Positions 47,694 to 59,900 of a DNA stretch of 64,000 nt are shown piece after piece; positions within the stretch are counted from its first letter, which is position 1, and each line of letters starts with the position of its first letter. The stretch is from Argentina anserina (taxonomy: Eukaryota; Streptophyta; Magnoliopsida; Rosales; Rosaceae): contig NC_065873.1 in NCBI RefSeq assembly GCF_933775445.1, forward strand, positions 27,776,001-27,840,000. Direction: 5' to 3'. The translations under genes and the position numbers were made by a program. The notes beneath the pieces are model-generated. The model searched no databases. It saw only the letters and a program-made list of their open reading frames with translations, and was not told the origin of the DNA.

Positions 47694-50600
47694 ATGTGGC
47701 TGCCCAATAATAAACAGGAAAAGAAGGATGGAGCAGGGAATGCATTGGTAGCAGTGGCAATAGACAAAGACAAGAACAGCCAAACTTCACTGAAATGGGC
47801 AATAGACAATCTTGCTCAGAAAGGCCAAACTATTCTTCTCCTCCATGTCAAGACCAAACCCTCCTCGTTTGCTCAATCACCTTCTCACACCAATTCAAGT
47901 AGGTGTAAAGTTATTTTCCCAATTCTTGATTTAACAGTCTTTTACTAATCTTCCTTTCTTGCATACCAAGCAAATGAATTCATGGGTTCCTAACAAAATT
48001 TGATTTTTGACTGTGGGTGCAGGAAGTAATCCAAATTGGGAACATCATTTGGTCTGCAAAGACCCTGATCCCCAGACCAGGGAATTGTTCCTTCCTTTTC
48101 GAGTTTTCTGCACACGAAAAAATGTGAGTCTCTTGATCTGTGTTCTGTGTATTTGCTTGTCTGTTACATTTAGAAAGGTAAAGGAGAGTCACAAGATCAC
48201 ATATTGCTGATCATATTATATGTGCACCAGATACAATGCAAAGATATCGTGTTAGAAGACTCGGATGTAGCAAAAGCATTGGTCGAATACAGTACCCAAA
48301 CTGCCATAGAGCATTTGGTTGTTGGTGCATCAACAAAAAGTGGTTTTCTCAGGTGCATACATGTTTTTCTGAAGCATTAAGCAAACCAATGGTCTAGGGT
48401 TTAGACCCTAATATGGTTCTATAAATAAAAATTCTGAACTTAATAGGTGCTTTCAAAAAATTGTGCAGATTCAAACAATCAGATATTCCAGGCACTGTAA
48501 TGAAATTGGCACCAGATTTTTGTAATGTATATGTCATAAATAAGGGAAAGCCTCATTCGTCGAGAGCTGCCACTCGTCAAGCTCCGGCCATCTCACGGAA
48601 CCAAGTTCGTAGCCAAACCAACAGCACAAAATCAGAGCCATATATGAACCCTCCTAACAATATGAAATATTGTGAGTGCACTTGTATTTTTCAGAGTACC
48701 TCATACATTCAGCACAATGCTCTTGCTAATTCTTTGTGCCGCCATATATTGCTCATTATAACTTATGTGCTGGATCCTCTACTGCAGCATCAGAAAGGCC
48801 ACCAGATAGACCGCGCCAGTCACATGATGATTTAGAATCCTTCAGGTCAGATCACACAAGTTTTGTGCGTCACTCAGATTAGGAACAAACATGTGTGTAA
48901 GTGAAAACTAACATATAGTAATAATGGCATGGGAAGCAGGTCACCATTCACTAGAAAAGGTCCAAATGGGAAGTCATATCCGGAGCTCCCTATGCCGGAC
49001 TCTGACATATCTTATGTTAGCTCTGGAAGGCCCAGCATTGACCGCATCTTCCCTACATACTATGACGCCTTCGATTCAGGGAAAGCCACCCCGCCACGAA
49101 TGTCAAATAGCACAGAAATAGACATGAACCACAGCTTTGAGTCTTTGACCTACCATGGAAGGAAGTCCCTGGATATCACCAGCTCTCCACCTACATTCTC
49201 CTCAATCTCTCAGGAAAGTGACAGATTATCGTCTGCTTCACAGACAATGGTGGTAAGTGTTTCTTGTCAAATTTCAGAAAAATGTGCATTGTTTCTCCAT
49301 ATGATGTATGCTTGTGTTTTGTGACACTCCTAGCATCCAAATTGTATCTTATAATAGAGATGGTTTTACTAATCAACGTTATAGGAAGATGTGGAGGCTG
49401 AAATGAGGAGGCTAAAGCTTGAGCTCAAGCAAACTATGGAAATGTATAGTACCGCATGTAGAGAGGCACTCACAGCAAAGCAAAAGGTACATGAAAGCTT
49501 TACACTTGTCATCATTTCAAGCAAGAAGCTCTTATCATAACAACGAGATATGAAGTACAGGCACATGAACTCCAGCGCTGGAAACTAGAAGAAGAAAGAA
49601 GACTGGAAGAGGCACGGTTAGCTGAGGAAGCCGCAATGGCTATTGTGGAAAAGGAAAGAGCCAAGTCCAAAGCAGCCATGGAGGCAGCTGAAGCAGCTAG
49701 GAGAATTGCAGAACTGGAAGCGCAGAAGAGAATCAATGCAGAAATGAAAGCACTCAGAGAGGCAGAAGAGAAGAAAAAGGCACTCAGTGCTTTGCAACAG
49801 TCTGATGTCAGGTATAGGAAGTATTCCATCGAGGAAATTGAGGCTGCCACAGAGTTCTTTGCAGATTCTCGCAAGATTGGTGAAGGAGGCTATGGTCCTG
49901 TATATCGGTGTAATCTAGATCATACTCCTGTTGCAATCAAAGTTCTACGCCCTGATGCAGCTCAAGGAAGATCACAGTTCAACCAAGAGGTAATGTCTGA
50001 ACTCCCACATATACATACGATATGTTGTGTTGCCACATTGTGAACTTGGACCACTCATATTGACAGTTTGGTAACATAACATGTCAGCTAGAGAAACTTT
50101 CCATGCATCAAAAATATTGATAGAATGATAAACATGTTTCTATATTTTGTACATCAGGTTGAAGTACTTAGCTGTATAAGGCATCCTAATATGGTTCTGC
50201 TCCTTGGCGCCTGCCCCGAGTATGGATGTTTGGTTTACGAGTACATGGCAAATGGCAGTTTGGAAGACTGCCTACTGCGAAGAGGAAATACTCCACCTCT
50301 CTCTTGGCAGCTCAGGTTTAAAATTGCCGCTGAAATTGGCACAGGCTTGTTGTTTCTCCACCAAGCCAAGCCAGAGCCACTTGTGCACCGTGACTTGAAA
50401 CCTGCCAATATCTTGCTTGACAGGAACTATGTTAGCAAGATCAGTGATGTTGGCTTGGCCAGGCTGGTGCCACCAGAAGTGGCTGACACTGTGACGCAGT
50501 ATCGAATGACATCAACTGCCGGAACATTCTGCTACATTGATCCTGAGTATCAGCAGACGGGCATGCTCGGCGTGAAGTCAGATGTGTACTCTCTTGGAAT

Positions 50601-51062
50601 TATGTTTTTGCAAATGATCACGGCCAAGCCAGCAATGGGACTGACTCATCATGTCGAAAGGTCTATTGAGAAGGGGACTTTCGCTTCAATGCTGGATCCA
50701 GCCGTTCAAGATTGGCCTGTTGAAGAAACCTTGAACTTTGCCAAGCTGGCTCTCCAATGTGCAGAGTTAAGGCGAAAGGACAGACCAGACCTCGGCAACG
50801 TGATCCTGCCAGAACTCAACAGACTGAAAATGCTTGCTGAGGAGACTATGCATCCCACACTGATGGGAGATGACATTGGCTCTTCACCTCAGCACAGCCA
50901 AGTTTCAATGCAGCTAGTAAGTACATGCATACAACTTCAGTTAATAATGCCAATTGTGTATGCTAATTAACCAAAGAATTCATCCAATGCTGAATGAGAT
51001 GTTTTGGATTGAAATTGCAGAATGGAATGAGTGGACCAGGCTCGAGATCTGTCGAGGGCTAA
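47694..51062 (+). CDS. USP-domain receptor-like cytoplasmic kinase (RLCK IX type, no U-box)
   Basis: Ten coding exons (47694-47898, 48023-48123, 48231-48352, 48469-48671, 48788-48845, 48940-49252, 49385-49486, 49561-49989, 50158-50916, 51021-51062) encode 777 residues. Domains in order: an N-terminal universal stress protein fold (ALVAVAIDKDKNSQTSLKWA, VEYSTQTAIEHLVVGAS), a serine-rich linker and a long alanine/glutamate-rich coiled coil. The kinase follows: IGEGGYGPVY, VAIKVL, HRDLKPANILL, ISDVGLARL and GTFCYIDPEY. DVG replaces DFG, which is usual in this family. The U-box E3 domain that ends many relatives (PUB32/52-like) is absent; the protein ends soon after the kinase, as in AT4G31230. 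The exon 1/2 join uses A|GTAGGT with cag|GAAGT; one donor shift would give a stop. Confidence 0.93.
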
Positions 51063-51982
51063 AAGATCAAACACCTATCAATCAATCAATTGCTCTCTAA
51101 CATGTTTGAAATGTGTAATCTGAACATGTACCAGATTAAACAGGACCGTTGTAAAAAGTAGAACATCAAAAATGTAAAAAATTTGTAGGAAATTTGATGT
51201 TCTTTCATCCTGTAGCATATGTAGCAGAGAGTTATGATGCCCCTCTTAAAAAAAATTATCTTAGATTAATATTTGCGAATTCCTCGTAAAAAATCAGCTC
51301 TACCCGAATAAAACCTCTTTGGCGACAAATTTCGTTTGTCGAAGTTTCAAGCTAACAAAATTAGTAAAACACGGACCTTGGTGATGAAGCTTATGTTGTT
51401 CTTGAGGATATTGCATAACAAACATAAATCGAGAATCTTGAAGCCTATGCAAATATTGAACTCAAGTAATAATTTCGATACTTCAAAGGGATTTGGAGGC
51501 TAATAACACATTACTATAACAATGATAGGAGCTAGATCATATTAAAAAAATCCAATTATCGTGGTATCATTTTGTCATCATGTTTCAAAATTCTTTCGAG
51601 GTGCATTGGTGGAGTCGGCCGTTCAGATTTCGTAAGTATATACAATACATATACCAAAATTATATATACAGATTCTGGACACAATCAAGTGTGACATTAA
51701 ACATGTTCTTGGACGCAGCATCTTCTGGTAACTTTAACCCAATTTTATACATATAACAAGTACAGTACCGCAAGTCATAAGTCGCAAAAGGTTCCAATTT
51801 CTATTCACGTATTACATAATACAACATATGAGATCAAAATTCATGTACCTTAATATGGACTGAAGATATGTCGAAAAATGAAAAAGAAAAACGAAAAATA
51901 CTTGTACTAATAAGGTCAAAGAGGAACAATTGGCACAATAAATTCGGTGAAAAACCCGAACTAGTCTGGTCGGACCTGGTTG
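51063..51982. other. Convergent spacer between the kinase and UBP1-like genes
   Basis: It holds the two 3' UTRs and AT-rich DNA. No gene is seen. Confidence 0.55.
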
Positions 51983-54900
51983 TCAAGGATAATACATGAG
52001 CTGGTGACCTGACGAAGTGTTAGGATATCCCTCATACATTGGTTGGGTTCCACCAGCGCTCATGGCAGCCTGACTTAAAGCAAGTTGACGACGATAAGCC
52101 AATAACTCAGCTGGGGAATACCCTTGGTTCATACCAGCATTTGGAAGGATCTGATACGGTTGAGCAGGGGGTGGTAGAGGATTTGAAGGTAACCCCGGTG
52201 GCGTCGGTTTGCTACCCCATGAGCACTGCAATGTAAGATTCCATTATTCCCATAAGACGTGATGTTTTATCCATGTATGACAGGCATACAATGAGGTTTT
52301 ACAATATCCTAGACGACAACCAGTGAAATGATACAGGGGTTTACAGTAGACCAATGAAAAGTGTGACATGTGAATCATGTGTATCAAACGAGCTTGTAAT
52401 AAAGGTTCATTACCTTCATGGACTTTCCACGGATTATCCTGCCAATACCCATTTGGATGGCCATGGCAGCTTCATCATGAGTGTTGTATCTCACAAATCC
52501 AAAACCTTTATCCCTCTGCACTCGCACTTCCTCAATAACCCCAGCCCCAAGAGCATGAAACTGACTATGCAGTTCAGCTTGAGTGATCTGAGCATGCAGG
52601 CTAGATTATCAGCAAGATGTGACTAACTTCGTAAGTTGTACCAGAAGTTCAATTTGATTTCTAAAACACAAAATAAATAGTTACTGTAGCAAGATTCAAT
52701 GTTTAATCACCTCATGGGGAAGGTTGCCAACATAGACAGTCGTATATGCTTGATTATTTTCTGGCGCCTCCTCATTGGAGTTATCCTGACCTCCATCTGC
52801 AAAAGGATACAAAAGGAAGTAATTAATTGGGTAGCCAGACTTTTGCGTAGCTGGTACTATCAACAACGGCAATGCATACCAGGGGTCAACTATAAAATAA
52901 GACCTATCTTTACTAGCAAAAACAAGGACTATCACATAAGGACATCCAAAACTTAGCACTGGCAGCTTTGGTGCAGCACATGGGACAACCAACATCACTC
53001 ATCTCCATGATATTATAATTCCAGACTGATTAGATTTAAATCATGCCAAATGTTTCCAATACGACCTTATGTATTGACCACGTAACTTACTATAACAGTG
53101 TATTCACGAAATTATCATAGCTAAGCTTTGCTCATTTGACGCCAATTTGTATCAACCATTCTGCAGTACTAAGGTTCTATCACGGCCAGAAGGCCTTGAA
53201 AGCAACCTCTGATCAAATTTACATGAGATCCAACATAGTGTGGGCCAACTAACTGAGAAATATCCTATGCTACCTGAAGTTTCGTTTGTCAGTACAACTG
53301 CATTTTGTGTGTCATTACTCTGCTTCTCTTCACTGGAACTCGCACTTTTAGTTGCCCAGTTGCATCTAATTTGCCTGTTTCCAAGCCATTTACCTACAAA
53401 AAGGAGCCCAAATACATCAAATATTTTAAATTGATCATATAATGGTGTTTAAAAACTGAAGCATCAAGCATCCTGCATCCGGATCTGTTACCGGATAAAT
53501 CATTGATAGCACTCTGAGCATCCTGCAACAAATGCAGAAGAACTAATCAATCTAGTGACACAGCAGACCCTCAAGATAGAAAAATCAACACTATCATATT
53601 CAAAAATTCTGTTATCTTAGCATCTATACCTCTAGGAGAACCACCTCTTTACAAACAGTTTGGGAAAACAGAAACAACAATTCACATAATCTAAAAGTCG
53701 CTTGTGTGAAAAAATAAAAAGGGAGATGATTATGGAGTGGGAATCAACTCTGCCTATAATCTCTAGGCTTTAATACCTGCTGATTACGGAAGGAAACAAA
53801 GCCATATCCTTTTGAGCGGCCAGTTTTGTGATCCCACATGACCCTTGCATCACTGCATATCATGAAAGAAGGAGAATTTTCATTCAACAGGGTGATCTGC
53901 GTGTAATACCACACTAGTTGCAACCGTTTTAACACAAGTGATTAGAAACTATCATGTTTATACTTTTTACATTAGCAGTAGTAAAATTAAAATCTGACAA
54001 AATTACTGATGAACACAAAAACATGCTACCCTGGAGTCTCGTATATCTGACAAATTTAAATAGGAAAAAAGATATCCAAAGAAACAGAAACTCACGAACA
54101 ACTAGGATAGACCGAGAAGCAAGCAAATAAAGTTGCATCTGTAATCTCTGGACTAAGATCACCAACAAATATATTGTAGTGCCCTGATAATTGTAGAATT
54201 GCATTAAAGGAATGAACCCTAATGAAATGGTAACAACCAATAATATCTAAGAGCAGCAGCAGAGCAACTGAAGCTCAAAGTAACCTGAAGTATCTTCCCT
54301 CTGGCTATTGGCATACGCCCAATTAACCTTAAGTGCCAGGCCGTAACTGCAAACAGATTTAGTAAATTAGTACTTACAACTTACAACCGTGCTTTGACAA
54401 TGACATCAAGTCATCAAGTTCTTTTTTTCTTTTAACTTTCCTCAAATGACGTATGAGGACCGTAAAATAATGATAAGCCACATGAATACTTACAGTTGGC
54501 GTCCATGCAAACTCATTATTGCAAGGGCTGCAGAAGTTCGATCAAGGTAGTCAACAAAACCATATGACGACTGCAATTATAACGACACAGCCACATCATT
54601 AAAAGAGCTAATCACGGGGATAATAAACTATGAATTTACAGCATTTTTGAATTCATTGAAGCAATTAAGAAAAATAACCAATAAGTTGAAACCTCATATA
54701 AGAAAAACACATCATGTCCCAACGGTTAAATTCTGATCTTATCAGCATTTTCAAAATGATAAGATCATTTGCTTCTGCATAGCCACCGATTGGAAAGCAG
54801 TAAATGTCTATTGAGTTACGTGTCAAAAATTTCGTACTTAGATGGGATAATCTATTATACTGAGAAGAGTAGTACACCAGAAAGGAAACTTCAGACTGAT

Positions 54901-55556
54901 CCACAGGAATGGAGAGCTCAGTCTACCTTATCCTTCCTGATGAGTTTGCATCCTGCAAGGGGACCAATGCTCTGGAAAACATCAGCAAGAAGCTTCTCGG
55001 TGACATTAACATGAATATTTCCGACATAGCTGAAACCACCAAGCCATCATAAGCATTACCATTTGGACAAGGAATATGAACAACTAGAAGCTCCAAGATT
55101 CACTTAAAATGGTAATGGAACCCAAAACTTCCCAAACAGGATGAGGAAATAACTTACACACTGTGGCATGTAGACGGGTCAAAGCCCGGAGGCAGATTTC
55201 CACTTGGGATAGGCTCCATCTGCACATCATTACAAAAGGGATAAACAGATGATCCTACCAAATCTAAGACGTTACTGAAAATGTATATACAAGAACATAA
55301 AAAGAACCCTCCTATGCAAAATAGAGTTGTAATTCAATGATTCCCAACAGCTCAAATAATGAAACATTATGATCAAAACAATCAAACAAACACATACGGC
55401 ACACAAATTTCGACGAAAAATAAATAGTGATGATGATGATGAAGGAAGAACCTGAGACATAGCAGCTGCAAGAACACCAGGATGATACATGTGCTGCTGC
55501 TGCTGCTGTTGAAGAAGAGCTTGCTGCATTATGGCCTCTTGTTGCTGCTGTTGCAT
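51983..55556 (-). CDS. UBP1-like oligouridylate-binding protein with three RRMs
   Basis: Twelve coding exons (55556-55452, 55219-55158, 55029-54927, 54570-54494, 54346-54285, 54183-54096, 53852-53777, 53522-53492, 53393-53274, 52796-52711, 52587-52414, 52225-51983) encode 408 residues, near Arabidopsis UBP1B (416). A polyglutamine N-terminus (residues 2-22) precedes three RRMs. RRM1: RNP2 VYVGNI, RNP1 [12 protein letters not shown]2: [17 protein letters not shown]3: [14 protein letters not shown]. The end is rich in Pro, Gln and Tyr ([16 protein letters not shown]). These TIA-1-like proteins bind U-rich RNA, aid splicing of introns and gather in stress granules. Phases agree at all eleven junctions. 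Paralogue (A, B or C) is not fixed. Confidence 0.95.
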
Positions 55557-56930
55557 ATTTCACACACACCCCTAATTCTTCTACTCTGATCACAATTCAC
55601 AACACAGACAGATCACCCTTTATCAAATTCTATAACCAAATTTGCAAAAGACGTTAACTTTCTTACAGAAAATTTCAAAAGACTGAAACTTTCTTGCAAA
55701 TCTTTTGCGGGTTATCTTTTAAAAGATTGAAATTGACTTTGAAATGTAAAAGATCAGAAGTGAAAAAGGTAGAGACTTTGTCGAAATCTGAGAAGAGAAA
55801 ATGAAACCCAAAAGAGAAAAGAGAAATTGAAACCTGAAGATAATGGTTAGGATTGGATTGAGAGCGAAACACGAAATTCCAATGTCTTCTGTCCGAGCAA
55901 CTTTCTCACTGAAACCACATGACTCGGGTTTGGCTTTAATAATTACACACTCCTTTTTTTTATTTTCTTTTTTAGTAGTCACTAGTTTTTTTTTATAAGA
56001 AATTTTTATCCCCAAAATAGTTTTATATATAACTTTCTCTGAGTAATGCAATGGTTTTTTTTTTTTTTTGAAAATCATACAAGTTGTTCATTCCATCAAC
56101 AAAACTTTATAGTTGAACCAGGTGTACGTACTCTGGTATATTGCGTTTAAAATCTGCCTAAATTTCGAGTACAATTTCTATCATGCTTTCTAAGTAGGAT
56201 TAGTGTGACATCAATGAGATTAACATGCAAAAGCTTCTATGTATCAAGTATCAGCCATCTTAGCCAAAAAGAACAACTCAAATCTGATCACCAGATAATC
56301 AACATGGTGCATTCTGTATTCGATCCTTTGAAAGTGGATATATTTTAGTTACAACTATTGAGCTTAATATTTTCTTTCTGTAACATGTATCATTTCCTAC
56401 GTAACAGAAATTTCAAGTGTTATTATAATTGGTCAAATGCAATAGCTTACAGTAAATCTTACAGAATGAATCAAGTTTCCAGCTTTACCACTTTAATCAA
56501 ACAATTTGAATAACCAGCCAAAATGATGGTCCAGTATGGAAATTGGCCAACCAGTTACCAGCTACAAACTATAACTATAAACTGAATCCCTCTATAACAA
56601 AGATATTTACCGGTGTATACATGACAATGTGTCTTCATAAAATGATTTCTTGACCTTTTTAGTCCCAAGCCATCAAATTATAGCTATGCCGTTTGACAGA
56701 GCGAGGGCATCTATGAACTTCCTCTGTCCAATCTCCATCTCTACATATGTAACTACTGCAGCAACATACGAACCTTTGTTTCAAGGACTTCAACATCCAC
56801 TGTACGACAACTTTAATCAGCCAGGGGGTAATGTTTTACCAATGTTAATGTAAACCTCAAGTCATTAGTTGGTATGTGAAGGTTTTAGTCACCATAACTG
56901 GAAAAGGCAGATTCCATGTGATGTAGTAGG
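55557..56930. other. Spacer between UBP1-like and topoisomerase genes
   Basis: It holds the UBP1 5' region (minus strand; the leader is probably spliced) and the topoisomerase 3' UTR. Poly-T and AT-rich runs lie at 55930-56080. A plus-strand frame at 56650-56853 looks like chance. Confidence 0.5.
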
Positions 56931-59900
56931 CTACATGGCTTCTACGGCTTCTCCCTCTTCAACCTTTTGTTTGCCCTTGGGTCGACCAATCTTGCGTGTA
57001 TTTGTGCCAGACAAAAGTGCCAACGCATCCTCCAGGGTGAGCTTATTAGGTTGCTGATTCTACATACGTATTTACAATTACTCAACTCATAAATGGTAAA
57101 GCATTTGCACAAGATACTTTGACAACAGATTCTGATATAATAATCACATACCTTCTTAAGAGAAGCCATTGTTCGTCGATGTTTAACTATATATCCAGAC
57201 CTTGAAATCTTTAAAATCACTGGTAGCCCATCCGTTGGATGGTTGCCCTAAAATAAAATAAATAATACGAATATAATTAATATTAATCATCAGAAAGATG
57301 CTAAATGGAACTCAGTTAAGTGGAATGAAGAACGAACCAATGTCACAGGATACCGCATCAACTCAAGAGCAACTTCAACGGTTACTGAACTTGCATCCTT
57401 GATCTGGAAAATAGTCCCATGTAAATATAGAGAATAAATACTTCAGCCACAATCAGGGTGCCTCCGCAGTATGCTAGAGGAATCCACAAAAACGGTGATA
57501 ACGAGTAAAAGGCATCATGAAAACTAAGCTGTTTTCAATCTTAAGGATTAAGAAACCAGAATAAAAATTCCAATAAGTATATGCTGAAGAACTTCTACAT
57601 ACATGTGCTATAGATGCTCTTTTAGGTGAGTATCCCTTCCTGTCTTCACCAAGTTGTACATACGATCCATAAGGACCAGACTTCAAATAAACCTGAAAGA
57701 GGTTGTCTTTGATTTGAGCACAAGTTGCAAATAACAAATTCAAGAAATTTTAAAGGATTCCGGATCATAAATCAGCTATAAAAAGATCAGAATTCGAAGC
57801 AACACCTTTTCATTGGAGCCGGGAGATAAACCTAACAATTTTGGTGCCTCTACCTTCTCATTCTTCGGAGTCTCATCATCATCTTCTTCGTTACTATACA
57901 ATGTCTTAGCAATGTACCTGATAGGATAAGCCAAAGACATCATAAATAAGTGATATACATTTTTCTTTGCCAACAACAAAGACAGTTTTGCATAGACAGA
58001 ACTGAAGTTAAAATTATAAATTCGGCTATTTCATTTTCAATGTCAGGAACAATGTCTTATATGTTAATAGCAATGTAACTAATAGGATCAGCATAAGACA
58101 TCATGAATAAGTAAAAGTGATATCAATTGTTCTTTGCGCACAACCAAGACAACTTGGCATAAACAAAATAGAAGTTAACATTATATAAATCAGTATTTTC
58201 GTTTTCTATGTTAGGAGCAATGCCTTAAGTTACTGAATCTTCTATCTTTCTTTCCGATTCTGTATGAGAAATGACAAAATACCAAAGGGTTTTGATACAT
58301 ATGTTCACTGTGTACATTCAAATCACCATGGACACATGTTTGATATAAGGTTGTCTCATAGTTTCAAACTTACTTGCACTTTGGGTGTGTATCACAGCCT
58401 ATAAAATAGCCTGCACCGAATCGGCTTACTTTAAAGATCAAAGTTCCTTCATTACAGCTGAAACACACATTGTGAAGTTTATAAAAGTGCATTAGAAATT
58501 GGGTCTCCTCATGGCATACATTTGACAAAATATGCATACCTTGGACATGTCCTGCTTTGGTCAGGGAGAGTAGCAAACAAGAAGTCTCCAAATTTTTTTT
58601 CCATCATTTTTTCTACCTGTAACATATGGCTCATAGCTAAGGACACTTAACCCAAAGGGGCTTGCTAATAAAAATGAATACCAAATTTACTTATTTACAA
58701 CAAAGACTGGGTCATACCTGATGGATAGTGACACTACTGGTACGCTCACAATAACCACTGAATCGAGTCCAGTAATCTCTTAGGAGGCCTTTCCATTCAG
58801 TTAAGCCAGCAGAGACATTATCAAGCTAAAGTACAAATGAGAACATAAGTAAATCAATAACCACTAGGAAATCCAGATTTCAGAATTAATCAAGAACTAT
58901 AAATAACCAGTAAAATGCTATATTTCATGTGAAGGAAGCCAATAGGTATAACAATTATGTGGCTACATAAGTCTAACAAATAAAAGGAAAAATTTTTAAG
59001 GTAATGTTCAAGAAAAATTATCGAATATGAATATTAGAGATTACCTCAGTCTCCATATCAGCTGTGAAGCTATAATCTGTGACCTCCGAAAAATGGTGGC
59101 AGAGAAATGCTGACACCTAGAAGAACCAAAGGAAGGAAATGGATAAGGAAAGCCTAGAGGAAACAAATAGGGAGGATGAGAAGTTCCTTCTTATTCCTAT
59201 CTATGTTTGATCAATTCAGAGGGATGCCAAGACGTACCATACGACCACGAAACTCTGGATGTAACACACGGCTTTTTACAGTCAAATAGTTTCTATCCTG
59301 GTAAAAAAAACAGAAAAGATATCATAAAGTTGAAATTGAAGATAAACTAAGATATAATTTTCAGATATCTGAATTCTAGACAACAGGAACAGTAACCAAA
59401 GAGATATCCAATGCTAAATGGATAAAAAGTATATAGCTAACTAACTAAGCAAGTATCTGAACCAGCAGTCACTTGCCTGTAAAACCTTTATAGTGCTTGC
59501 ATATGTTGAAGGTCTTCCGATCCCGAGCTCCTCTAACTTCTTAACCTGTATACACACGAGTATTGTAGAAGTCACATAAGCAAGGTCAGACGAATAAAAA
59601 GAAAAGGTTTAATAGATCAGTGTGTGCACTAACACAACTACATGTGTTTACTGCGCATAAGATTTAAAGGCAAGACAAGTTTGGAAGTTGTCCTGCAGCT
59701 GTAACATATCTTAATATACAAGTTGACATTGACTGAGCTGTCTGTCCAAGAACCATATGAAGTTTGATTTGAACATATTTAACTCATGGAAAGAAACAAA
59801 AGTAAGCAACCCGCAGTAAATTTTACCAAAGATGCCTCAGAGTAGCGTGGGGGAGGTTGGGTATGATGTTGCTTGAGTTCCAGTTCACCAAGATGCACTG

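Noticed and set aside
49512..49874. 120-codon serine/alanine-rich minus-strand frame
   Set aside because: It is antisense to the alanine/glutamate-rich coiled coil of the kinase gene, a common artefact.
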